A DNA stretch of 64,000 nt from the NCBI RefSeq assembly GCF_964204645.1, contig NC_134028.1, forward strand, positions 27,315,722 to 27,379,721, in the 5' to 3' direction. Positions within the stretch are counted from its first letter, which is position 1, and every line of letters begins with the position of its first letter. The position numbers and the translations under genes are program-made. The notes under the pieces are model-generated. The model saw nothing but the letters and a program-made list of their open reading frames with translations. It was not told the DNA's origin and searched no databases. This stretch comes from Tubulanus polymorphus. Taxonomy: Eukaryota > Nemertea > Palaeonemertea > Tubulaniformes > Tubulanidae. Below are positions 1 through 12,042 of the stretch, one piece after another.

Positions 1-12
1 TTAATTGATGGG

Positions 13-318
13 TTAGGGTGTACTGAACTGATTTCAAATAGATAGGTTGAAAGAATCAGAATTTTCTGGCTGCTTTTGGTTCTGAAGATGATGGATTCAA
101 CCTGAAAAGATGTGTTAAGGCGTATTGAACTGATTTCAAATAGATAGGTGGAAAGATTCAGAATCTTCTGGGTACTTATGCTCCTGAAGATGATGGACTC
201 GATCTGAAATGATAGGTTAAGGCAAACTGAACTGATTTCGAGTAGATGGACTGAAAGATACAGATTTTTCTTGCAAAATAGGGTCCTAAAGATGATGAAT
301 TCTATCTTAATTGTTGGG
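13..318. repeat. Exemplar A-B-C higher-order unit (3 x 102 bp)
   Basis: This is the first complete higher-order unit. Monomer A is 13-114, B is 115-216 and C is 217-318, each exactly 102 bp. A carries the GGTTCTGAAGATGATGGATT block, B the GCTCCTGAAGATGATGGACT block, and C the CTTGCAAAATAGGGTCCTAA block with its EcoRI site. The next unit starts at 319 with TTAGGG. The three types are clearly related along their length but differ at many fixed positions. This is the signature of a higher-order repeat in which the trimer, not the monomer, is the amplified unit. Confidence 0.9.
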
Positions 319-3300
319 TTAGGGTGTACTGAACTGATGTTCAATAGATTGGTTGAAAGATTCAGAATTTTCTGACTACTTATAGTTCTGAAGTTGATTG
401 ATTCAATCTGAAAAGATGGGTTAAGGCGTATTGAACTGATTTCAAATAGATAGGTGGAAAGATTAAGAATTTTCTGGCTATTTATGCTCCTGAAGATGAT
501 GGACTCGATCTGAAATGATAGGTTAAGGTAAACTGAACTGATTCCGAGTAGATGGGATGAAAGATACAGATTTTTGTTGCAAAATAGGGTCCTAAAGATG
601 ATGAATTCTATCTTAATTAATGGGTTAGGGTGTAATGAACTGATGTCAAATAGATAGGTTGAAAGAATCAGAATTTTCTGGCTGCTTTTGGTTCTGAAGA
701 TGATGGATTCAATCTGAAAAGATGGGTTTAGGCGAATTGAACTGATTTCAAATAGATAGGTGGAAAGATTCAGAATTTTCTGGCTATTTATGCTCCTGAA
801 GATGATGGACTCGATCTGAAACGATAGGTTAAGGTAAACTGAACTGATTTCGAGTAGATGGACTGAAAGATACAGATTTTTCTTGCAAAATAGGGTCCTA
901 AAGATCATGAATTCTATCTTAATTGGTGGGTTAGGGTGTACTGAACTGATTTCAAATAGATAGGTTGAAAGAATCAGAATTTTCTGGCTGCTTTTGGTTC
1001 TGAAGATGATGGATTCAATCTGAAAAGATGTGTTAAGGCGTATTGAACTGATTTCAAATAGATAGGTGGAAAGATTCAGAATTTTCTGGGTACTTATGCT
1101 CCTGAAGATGATGGACTCGATCTGAAATGATAGGTTAAGGTAAACTGAACTTATTTCGAGTAGATGGACTAAAAGATACAGATTTTTCTTGCAAAGTAGG
1201 GTCCTAAAGATGATGAGTTCTATCTTAATTGATTGGTTAGGGTGTACTGAACTGATTTCAAATAGATAGGTGGAAAGATTAAGAATTTTCTGGCTATTTA
1301 TGCTCCTGAAGATGATGGACTCGATCTGAAACGTTAGGTTTAGGTAAACTGAACTGATTTCGTGTAGATGGACTGAAAGATACAGATTTTTCTTGCAAAA
1401 TAGGGTCCTAAAGATGATGAATTCTATCTTAATTGATGGGTTAGGGTGTACTGAACTGATTTCAAATAGATAGGTTGAAAGAATCAGAATTTTCTGGCTG
1501 CTTTTGGTTCTGAAGATGATGGATTCAACCTGAAAAGATGTGTTAAGGCGTATTGAACTGATTTCAAATAGATAGGTGGAAAGATTCAGAATCTTCTGGG
1601 TACTTATGCTCCTGAAGATGATGGACTCGATCTGAAATGATAGGTTAAGGCAAACTGAACTGATTTCGAGTAGATGGACTGAAAGATACAGATTTTTCTT
1701 GCAAAATAGGGTCCTAAAGATGATGAGTTCTATCTTAATTGATGGGTTAGGGTGTACTGAACTGATTTCAAATAGATAGGTTGAAAGAATCAGAATTTTC
1801 TGGCTGCTTTTGGTTCTGAAGATGATGGATTCAATTTGAAAAGATGTGTTAAGGCGTATTGAACTGATTTCAAATAGATAGGTGGAAAGATTAAGAATTT
1901 TCTGGCTATTTATGCTCCTGAAGATGATGGACTCGATCTGAAATGATAGGTTAAGGTAAACTGAACTGATTTCGAGTAGATGGACTGAAAGATACAGATT
2001 TTTCTTGCAAAATAGGGTCCTAAAGATGATGAATTCTATCTTAATTGTTGGGTTAGGGTGTACTGAACTGATGTTCAATAGATTGGTTGAAAGATTCAGA
2101 ATTTTCTGACTACTTATACTTCTGAAGTTGATTGAAACAATCTGAAAAGATGGGTTAAGGCGTATTGAACTAATTCAAATAGATAGGTGGAAAGATTAAG
2201 AATTTTCTGGCTATTTATGCTCCTGAAGATGATGGACTCGATCTGAAACGATAGGTTAAGGTAAACTGAACTGATTCAGAGTAGATGGGATGAAAGATAC
2301 AGATTTTTGTTGCAAAATAGGGTCCTAAAGATGATGAATTCTATCTTAATTAATGGGTTAGGGTGTAATGAACTGATGTCAAATAGATAGGTTGAAAGAA
2401 TCAGAATTTTCTGGCTGCTTTTGGTTCTGAAGATGATGGAATCAATCTGAAAAGATGGGTTTAGGCGAATTGAACTGATTTCAAATAGATAGGTGGAAAG
2501 ATTAAGAATTTTCTGGCTATTTATGCTCCTGAAGATGATGGACTCGATCTGAAACGATAGGTTAAGGTAAACTGAACTGATTTCGAGTAGATGGACTGAA
2601 AGATACAGATTTTTCTTGCAAAAGAGGGTCCTAAAGGTGATGAATTCTATCTTAATTGATGGGTTAGGGTGTACTGAACTGATTTCAAATAGATAGGTTG
2701 AAAGAATTAGAATTTTCTGGCTGCTTTTGGTTCTGAAGATGATGGATTCAATCTGAAAAGATGTGTTAAGGCGTATTGAACTGATTTCAAATAGATAGGT
2801 GGAAAGATTCAGAATTTTCTGGGTACTGATGCTCCTGAAGATGATGGACTCGATCTGAAATGATAGGTTAAGGTAAACTGAACTGATTTAGAGTAGATGG
2901 ACTGAAAGATACAGATTTTTCTTGCAAAGTAGGGTCCTAAAGATGATGAGTTCTATCTTAATTGATTGGTTAGGGTGTACTGAACTGATTTCAAATAGAT
3001 AGGTGGAAAGATTAAGAATTTTCTGGCTATTTATGCTCCTGAAGATGATGGACTCGATCTGAAACGATAGGTTAAGGTAAACTGAACTGATTTCGTGTAG
3101 ATGGACTGAAAGATACAGATTTTTCTTGCAAAATAGGGTCCTAAAGATGATGAATTCTATCTTAATTGATGGGTTAGGGTGTACTGAACTGATTTCAAAT
3201 AGATAGGTTGAAAGAATCAGAATTTTCTGGCTGCTTTTGGTTCTGAAGATGATGGATTCAACCTGAAAAGATGTGTTAAGGCGTATTGAACTGATTTCAA

Positions 3301-5722
3301 ATAGATAGGTGGAAAGATTCAGAATCTTCTGGGTACTTATGCTCCTGAAGATGATGGACTCGATCTGAAATGATAGGTTAAGGCAAACTGAACTGATTTC
3401 GAGTAGATGGACTGAAAGATACAGATTTTTCTTGCAAAATAGGGTCCTAAAGATGATGAATTCTATCTTAATTGTTGGGTTAGGGTGTACTGAACTGATG
3501 TTCAATAGATTGGTTGAAAGATTCAGAATTTTCTGACTACTCATAGTTCTGAAGTTGATTGATTCAATCTGAAAAGATGGGTTAAGGCGTATTGAACTGA
3601 TTTCAAATAGATAGGTGGAAAGATTAAGAATTTTCTGGCTATTTATGCTCCTGAAGATGATGGACTCGATCTGAAATGATAGGTTAAGGTAAACTGAACT
3701 GATTCCGAGTAGATGGGATGAAAGATACAGATTTTCGCTGCAAAATAGGGTCCTAAAGATGATGAATTCTATCTTAATTAATGGGTTGGGTGTAATGAAC
3801 TGATGTCAAATAGATAGGTTGAAAGAATCAGAATTTTCTGGCTGCTTTTGGTTCTGAAGATGATGGATTCAATCTGAAAAGATGGGTTTAGGCGAATTGA
3901 ACTGATTTCAAATAGATAGGTGGAAAGATTCAGAATTTTCTGGCTGCTTTTGGTCCTAAAGATGATGAGTTCTATCTTAATTGATTGGTTAGGGTGTACT
4001 GAACTGATTTCAAATAGATAGGTGGAAAGATTAAGAATTTTCTGGCTATTTATGCTCCTGAAGATGATGGACTCGATCTGAAATGATAGGTTAAGGTAAA
4101 CTGAACTGATTTCGAGTAGATGGACTGAAAGATACAGATTTTTCTTGCAAAATAGGGTCCTAAAGATGATGAATTCTATCTTAATTGTTGGGTTAGGGTG
4201 TACTGAACTGATGTTCAATAGATTGGTTGAAAGATTCAGAATTTTCTGACTACTTATACTTCTGAAGTTGATTGATTCAATCTGAAAAGATGGGTTAAGG
4301 CGTATTGAACTGATTTCAAATAGATGGGTGGAAAGATTAAGAATTTTCTGGCTATTTATGCTCCTGAAGATGATGGACTCCATCTGAAATGATAGGTTAA
4401 GGTAAACTGAACTGATTCCGAGTAGATGGGATGTAAGATACAGATTTTTGTTGCAAATTAGGGTCCTAAAGATGATGAATTCTATCTTAATTAATGGGTT
4501 AGGGTGTAATGAACTGATGTCAAATAGATAGGTTGAAAGAATCAGAATTTTCTGGCTGCTTTTGGTTCTGAAGATGATGGATTCAATCTGAAAAGATGGG
4601 TTTAGGCGAATTGAACTGATTTCAAATAGATAGGTGGAAAGATTCAGAATTTTCTGGCTATTTATGCTCCTGAAGATGATGGACTCGATCTGAAACGATA
4701 GGTTAAGGTAAACTGAACTGATTTCGAGTAGATGGACTGAAAGATACAGATTTTTCTTGCAAAATAGGGTCCTAAAGATGATGAATTCTATCTTAATTGA
4801 TGGGTTAGGGTGTACTGAACTGATTTCAAATAGATAGGTTGAAAGAATCAGAATTTTCTGGCTGCTTTTGGTTCTGAAGATGATGGATTCAATCTGAAAA
4901 GATGTGTTAAGGCGTATTGAACTGATTTCAAATAGATAGGTGGAAAGATTCAGCATTTTCTGGGTACTGATGCTCCTGAAGATGATGGACTCGATCTGAA
5001 ATGATAGGTTAAGGTAAACTGAACTGATTTCGAGTAGATGGACTGAAAGATACATATTTTTCTTGCAAAGTAGGGTCCTAAAGATGATAAGTTCTATCTT
5101 AATTGATTGGTTAGGGTGTACTGAACTGATTTCAAATAGATAGGTGGAAAGATTAAGAATTTTCTGGCTATTTATGCTCCTGAAGATGATGGACTCGATC
5201 TGAAACGATAGGTTAAGGTAAACTGAACTGATTTCGTGTAGATTGACTGAAAGATACAGATTTTTCTTGCAAAATAGGGTCCTAAAGATGATGAATTCTA
5301 TCTTAATTGATGGGTTAGGGTGTACTGAACTGATTTCAAATAGATAGGTTGAAAGAATCAGAATTTTCTGGCTGCTTTTGGTTCTGAAGATGATGGATTC
5401 AACCTGAAAAGATCTGTTAAGGCGTATTGAACTGATTTCAAATAGATAGGTGGAAAGATTCAGAATCTTCTGGGTACTTATGCTCCTGAAGATGATGGAC
5501 TCGATCTGAAATGATAGGTTAAGGCAAACTGAACTGATTTCGAGTAGATGGACTGAAAGATACAGATTTTTCTTGCAAAATAGGGTCCTAAAGATGATGA
5601 GTTCTATCTTAATTGATGGGTTAGGGTGTACTGAACTGATTTCAAATAGATAGGTTGAAAGAATCAGAATTTTCTGGCTGCTTTTGGTTCTGAAGATGAT
5701 GGATTCGATTTGAAAAGATGTG

Positions 5723-5843
5723 TTAAGGCGTATTGAACTGATTTCAAATAGATAGGTGGAAAGATTCAGAATTTTCTGGGTACTTATGCTCCTGAAGATG
5801 ATGGACTCGATCTGAAATGATGGACTCGATCTGAAATGATAGG
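5723..5843. repeat. 121-bp satellite monomer with 19-bp internal duplication
   Basis: This B monomer is 121 bp instead of 102. The block ATGGACTCGATCTGAAATG occurs twice in direct succession around 5,810-5,838, which accounts for the 19 extra bases. It is a simple replication-slippage type duplication. Because 19 is not a multiple of three, it shifts the antisense frame. Confidence 0.85.
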
Positions 5844-7373
5844 TTAAGGTAAACTGAACTGATTTCGAGTAGATGGACTGAAAGATACAGATTTTTCTTG
5901 CAAAATAGGGTCCTAAAGATGATGAATTCTATCTTAATTGATGGGTTAGGGTGAACTGAACTGATTTCAAATAGATAGGTGGAAAGAATCAGAATTTTCT
6001 GGCTGCCTTTGGTTCTGAAGATGATGGACTCAATCTGAAAAGATGGGCTAAGGCGTATGGAACTGATTTCAAATAGATAGGTGGAAAGATTAAGAATTTT
6101 CTGGCTATTTATGCTCCTGAAGATGATGGACTCGATCTGAAATGATAGGTTAAGGTAAACTGAACTGATTTCGAGTAGATGGACTGAAAGATACAGATTT
6201 TTCTTGTAAAATAGGGTCCTAAAGATGATGAATTCTATCTTAATTGTTGGGTTAGGGTGTACTGAACTGATGTTCAATAGATTGGTTGAAAGATTCAGAA
6301 TTTTCTGACTACTTATACTTCTGAAGTTGATTGATTCAATCTGAAAAGATGGGTTAAGGCGTATTGAACTGATTTCAAATAGATAGGTGGAAAGATTAAG
6401 AATTTTCTGGCTATTTATGCTCCTGAAGATGATGGACTCCATCTGAAATGATAGGTTAAGGTAAACTGAACTGATTCCGAGTAGATGGCATGTAAGATAC
6501 AGATTTTTGTTGCAAATTAGGGTCCTAAAGATGATGAATTCTATCTTAATTAATGGGTTAGGGTGTAATGAACTGATGTCAAATAGATAGGTTGAAAGAA
6601 TCAGAATTTTCTGGCTGCTTTTGGTTCTGAAGATGATGGATTCAATCTGAAAAGATGGGTTTAGGCGAATTGAACTGATTTCAAATAGATAGGTGGAAAG
6701 ATTCAGAATTTTCTGGGTACTTATGCTCCTGAAGATGATGGACTCGATCTGAAATGATAGGTTAAGGTAAACTGAACTGATTTCGAGTAGATGGACTGAA
6801 AGATACAGATTTTTCTTGCAAAATAGGGTCCTAAAGATGATGAATTCTATCTTAATTGATGGGTTAGGGTGTACTGAACTGATTTCAAATAGATAGGTTG
6901 AAAGAATCAGAATTTTCTGGCTGCTTTTGGTTCTGAAGATGATGGATTCAATCTGAAAAGATGTGTTAGGGCGTATTGAACTGATTTCAAATAGATAGGT
7001 GGAAAGATTCAGAATTTTCTGGGTACTGATGCTCGTGAAGATGATGGACTCGATCTGAAATGATAGGTTAAGGTAAACTGAACTGATTTCGAGTAGATGG
7101 ACTGAAAGATACATATTTTTCTAGCAAAGTAGGGTCCTAAAGATGATAAGTTCTATCTTAATTGATTGGTTAGGGTGTACTGAACTGATTTCAAATAGAT
7201 AGGTGGAAAGATTAAGAATTTTCTGGCTATTTATGCTCCTGAAGATGATGGACTCGATCTGAAACGAAAGGTTAAGGTAAACTGAACTGATTTCGTGTAG
7301 ATGGACTGAAAGATACAGATTTTTCTTGCAAAATAGGGTCCTAAAGATGATGAATTCTATCTTAATTGATGGG

Positions 7374-7444
7374 TTAGGGTGTACTGAACTGATTTCTGGC
7401 TGCCTTTGGTTCTGAAGATGATGGATTCAACCTGAAAAGATGTG
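7374..7444. repeat. 71-bp satellite monomer with 31-bp deletion
   Basis: This A monomer is 71 bp. GAACTGATTTC is joined directly to TGGCTGCC, which removes the 31 bases between two TTTC occurrences in the normal A monomer. The TTTC microhomology suggests a slippage or end-joining deletion. The deletion shifts the antisense frame and causes the end of the 2,310-codon open frame a few bases away, at 7,357. Confidence 0.85.
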
Positions 7445-8565
7445 TTAAGGCGTATTGAACTGATTTCAAATAGATAGGTGGAAAGATTCAGAATCTTCTG
7501 GGTACTTATGCTCCTGAAGATGGTGGACTCGATCTGAAATGATAGGTTAAGGCAAACTGAACTGATTTCGAGTAGATGGACTGAAAGATACAGATTTTTC
7601 TTGCAAAAAAGGGTCCTAAAGATGATGAGTTCTATCTTAATTGATGGGTTAGGGTGTACTGAACTGATTTCAAATAGATAGGTTGAAAGAATCAGAATTT
7701 TCTGGCTGCTTTTGGTTCTGAAGATGATGGATTCAATTTGAAAAGATGTGTTAAGGCGTATTGAACTGATTTCAAATAGATAGGTGGAAAGATTCAGAAT
7801 TTTCTGGGTACTTATTCTCCTGAAGATGATGGACTCGATCTGAAATGATAGGTTAAGGTAAACTGAACTGATTTCGAGTAGATGGACTGACAGATACAGA
7901 TTTTTCTTGCAAAGTAGGGTCCTAAAGATGATGAGTTCTATCTTTATTGATTGGTTAGGGTGTACTGAACTGATTTCAAATAGATTGGTGGAAAGATTAA
8001 GAATTTTCTGGCTATTTATGCTCCTGAAGATGATGGACTCGATCTGAAACGATAGGTTAAGGTAAACTGAACTGATTTCGTGCAGATGGACTGAAAGATA
8101 CAGATTTTTCTTGCAAAATAGGGTCCTAAAGATGATGAATTCTATCTTAATTGATGGGTTAGGGTGAACTGAACTGATTTCAAATAGATAGGTGGAAAGA
8201 ATCAGAATTTTCTGGCTGCCTTTGGTTCTGAAGATGATGGACTCAATCTGAAAAGATGTGTTAAGGCGTATTGAACTGATTTCAAATAGATAGGTGGAAA
8301 GATTAAGAATTTTCTGGCTATTTATGCTCCTGAAGATGATGGACTCGATCTGAAATGAAAGGTTAAGGTAAACTGAACTGATTTCGAGTAGATGGACTGA
8401 AAGATACAGATTTTTCTTGCAAAATAGGGTCCTAAAGATGACGAGTTCTATCTTAATTGATGGGATAGGGTGTACTGAACTGATTTCAAATAGATAGGTG
8501 GAAAGAATCAGAATTTTCTGGCTGCTTTTGGTTCTGAAGATGATGGATTCAATCTGAAAAGATGT

Positions 8566-11500
8566 GTTAAGGCGTATTGAACTGATTTCAAATAGATAGG
8601 TGGAAAGATTAAGAATTTTCTGGCTATTTATGCTCCTGAAGATGATGGACTCGATCTGAAATGATAGGTTAAGGTAAACTGAACTGATTTCGAGTAGATG
8701 GACTGAAAGATACAGATTTTTCTTGCAAAATAGGGTCCTAAAGATGATGAATTCTATCTTAATTGATGGGTTAGGGTGTACTGAACTGATTTCAAATAGA
8801 TAGGTGGAAAGACTAAGAATTTTCTGGCTATTTATGCTCCTGAAGATGATGGACTCGATCTTAAATGATAGGTTAAGGTAAACTGAACTGATTTCGAGTA
8901 GATGGACTGAAAGATACAGATTTTTCTTGCAAAATAGGGTCCTTAAGATGATGAATTCTATCTTAATTGATGGGTTCGGGTGTACTGAACTGATTTCAAA
9001 TAGATAGGTGGAAAGAATCAGAATTTTCTGGCTGCTTTTGGTTCTGAAGATGATGGATTCAATCTGAAAAGATGTGTTAAGGCGTATTGAACTGATTTCA
9101 AATAGATAGGTGGAAAGATTAAGAATTTTCTGGCTATTTATGCTCCTGAAGATGATGGACTCGATCTGAAATGATAGGTTAAGGTAGACTGAACTGATTT
9201 CGAGTAGATGGACTGAAAGATACAGATTTTTCTTGCAAAATAGGGTCCTAAAGATGATGAGTTTTATCTTAATTGATGGGTTAGGGTGTACTGAACTGAT
9301 TTCAAATAGATAGGTGGAAAGATTAAGAATTTTCTGGCTGCTTTTGGTTCTGAAGATGATGGACTCAATCTGAAAAGATGTGTTAAGGCGTATTGAACTG
9401 ATTTCAAATAGATAGGTGGAAAGATTAAGAATTTTCTGGCTATTTATGCTCCTGAAGATGATGGACTCGATCTGAAATGATAGGTTAAGGTAAACTGAAC
9501 TGATTTCGAGTAGATGGACTGAAAGATACAGATTTTTCTTGCAAAATAGGGTCCTAAAGATGATGAATTCTATCTTAATTGATGGGTTAGGGTGTACTGA
9601 ACTGATTTCAAATAGATAGGTTGAAAGAATCAGAATTTTCTGGCTGCTTTTGGTTCTGAAGATGATGGATTCAATCTGAAAAGATGTGTTAAGGCGTATT
9701 GAACTGATTTCAAATAGATAGGTGGAAAGATTAAGAATTTTCTGGCTATTTATGCTCCTGAAGATGATGGACTCGATCTGAAATGATAGGTTAAGGTAAA
9801 CTGAACTGATTTCGAGTAGATGGACTGAAAGATACAGATTTTTCTTGCAAAATAGGGTCCTAAAGATGATGAATTCTATCTTAATTGATTGGTTAGGGTG
9901 TACTGAACTGATTTCAAATAGATAGGTGGAAAGATTAAGAATTTTCTGGCTATTTATGCTCCTGAAGATGATGGACTCGATCTGAAATGATAGGTTAAGG
10001 TAAACTGAACTGGTTTCGAGTAGATGGACTGAAAGATACAGATTTTTCTTGCAAAATAGGGTCCTAAAGATGATGAATTCTATCTTAATTGATGGGTTAG
10101 GGTGAACTGAACTGATTTCAAATAGATAGGTGGAAAGAATCAGAATTTTCTGGCTGCCTTTGGTTCTGAAGATGATGGACTCAATCTGAAAAGATGGGTT
10201 AAGGCGTATTGAACTGATTTCAAATAGATAGGTGGAAAGATTAAGAATTTTCTGGCTATTTATGCTCCTGAAGATGATGGACTCGATCTGAAATGATAGG
10301 TTAAGGTAAACTGAACTGATTTCGAGTAGATGGACTGAAAGATACAGATTTTTCTTGCAAAATAGGGTCCTAAAGATGATGAATTCTATCTTAATTGATG
10401 GGTTAGGGTGTACTGAACTGATTTCAAATAGATAGGTGGAAAGACTAAGAATTTTCTGGCTATTTATGCTCCTGAAGATGATGGACTCGATCTTAAATGA
10501 TAGGTTAAGGTAAACTGAACTGATTTCGAGTAGATGGACTGAAAGATACAGATTTTTCTTGCAAAATAGGGTCCTAAAGATGATGAATTCTATCTTAATT
10601 GATGGGTTCGGGTGTACTGAACTGATTTCAAATAGATAGGTGGAAAGAATCAGAATTTTCTGGCTGCTTTTGGTTCTGAAGATGATGTATTCAATCTGAA
10701 AAGATGTGTTAAGGCGTATTGAACTGATTTCAAATAGATAGGTGGAAAGATTAAGAATTTTCTGGCTATTTATGCTCCTGAAGATGATGGACTCGATCTG
10801 AAATGATAGGTTAAGGTAGACTGAACTGATTTCGAGTAGATGGACTGAAAGATACAGATTTTTCTTGCAAAATAGGGTCCTAAAGATGATGAGTTTTATC
10901 TTAATTGATGGGTTAGGGTGTACTGAACTGATTTCAAATAGATAGGTGGAAAGATTAAGAATTTTCTGGCTGCTTTTGGTTCTGAAGATGATGGACTCAA
11001 TCTGAAAAGATGTGTTAAGGCGTATTGAACTGATTTCAAATAGATAGGTGGAAAGATTAAGAATTTTCTGGCTATTTATGCTCCTGAAGATGATGGACTC
11101 GATCACAAATGATAGGTTAAGGTAAACTGAACTGATTTCGAGTAGATGGACTGAAAGATACAGATTTTTCTTGCAAAATAGGGTCCTAAAGATGATGAAT
11201 TCTATCTTAATTAATGGGTTAGGGTGTACTGAACTGATTTCAAATAGATAGGTTGAAAGAATCAGAATTTTCTGGCTGCTTTTGGTTCTGAAGATGATGG
11301 ATTCAATCTGAAAAGATGTGTTAAGGCGTATTGAACTGATTTCAAATAGATAGGTGGAAAGATTAAGAATTTTCTGGCTATTTATGCTCCTGAAGATGAT
11401 GGACTCGATCTGAAATGATAGGTTAAGGTAAACTGAACTGATTTCGAGTAGATGGACTGAAAGATACAGATTTTTCTTGCAAAATAGGGTCCTAAAGATG

Positions 11501-12042
11501 ATGAATTCTATCTTAATTGATTGGTTAGGGTGTACTGAACTGATTTCAAATAGATAGGTCGAAAGATTAAGAATTTTCTGGCTATTTATGCTCCTGAAGA
11601 TGATGGACTCGATCTGAAATGATAGGTTAAGGTAAACTGAACTGGTTTCGAGTAGATGGACTGAAAGATACAGATTTTTCTTGCAAAATAGGGTCCTAAA
11701 GATGATGAATTCTATCTTAATTGATGGGTTAGGGTGAACTGAACTGATTTCAAATAGATAGGTGGAAAGAATCAGAATTTTCTGGCTGCCTTTGGTTCTG
11801 AAGATGATGGACTCAATCTGAAAAGATGGGTTAAGGCGTATTGAACTGATTTCAAATAGATAGGTGGAAAGATTAAGAATTTTCTGGCTATTTATGCTCC
11901 TGAAGATGATGGACTCGATCTGAAATGATAGGTTAAGGTAAACTGAACTGATTTCGAGTAGATGGACTGAAAGATACAGATTTTTCTTGCAAAATAGGGT
12001 CCTAAAGATGATGAATTCTATCTTAATTGATGGGTTAGGGTG
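8566..12042. repeat. 1,632-bp tandem duplication (16 monomers) within the satellite
   Basis: Positions 8,566-10,410 match 10,198-12,042 with an offset of exactly 1,632 bp (16 x 102). This gives two full copies and a partial third. Private variants recur at the same offset: GACTAAGAATT at 8,811 and 10,443, GATCTTAAATG nearby, GGGTTCGGGTG, and the AACTGGTTTCGAG variant near 10,010 and 11,642. A few single-base differences separate the copies (for example GATGGATT against GATGTATT), so they are not an exact assembly copy. Confidence 0.8.
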
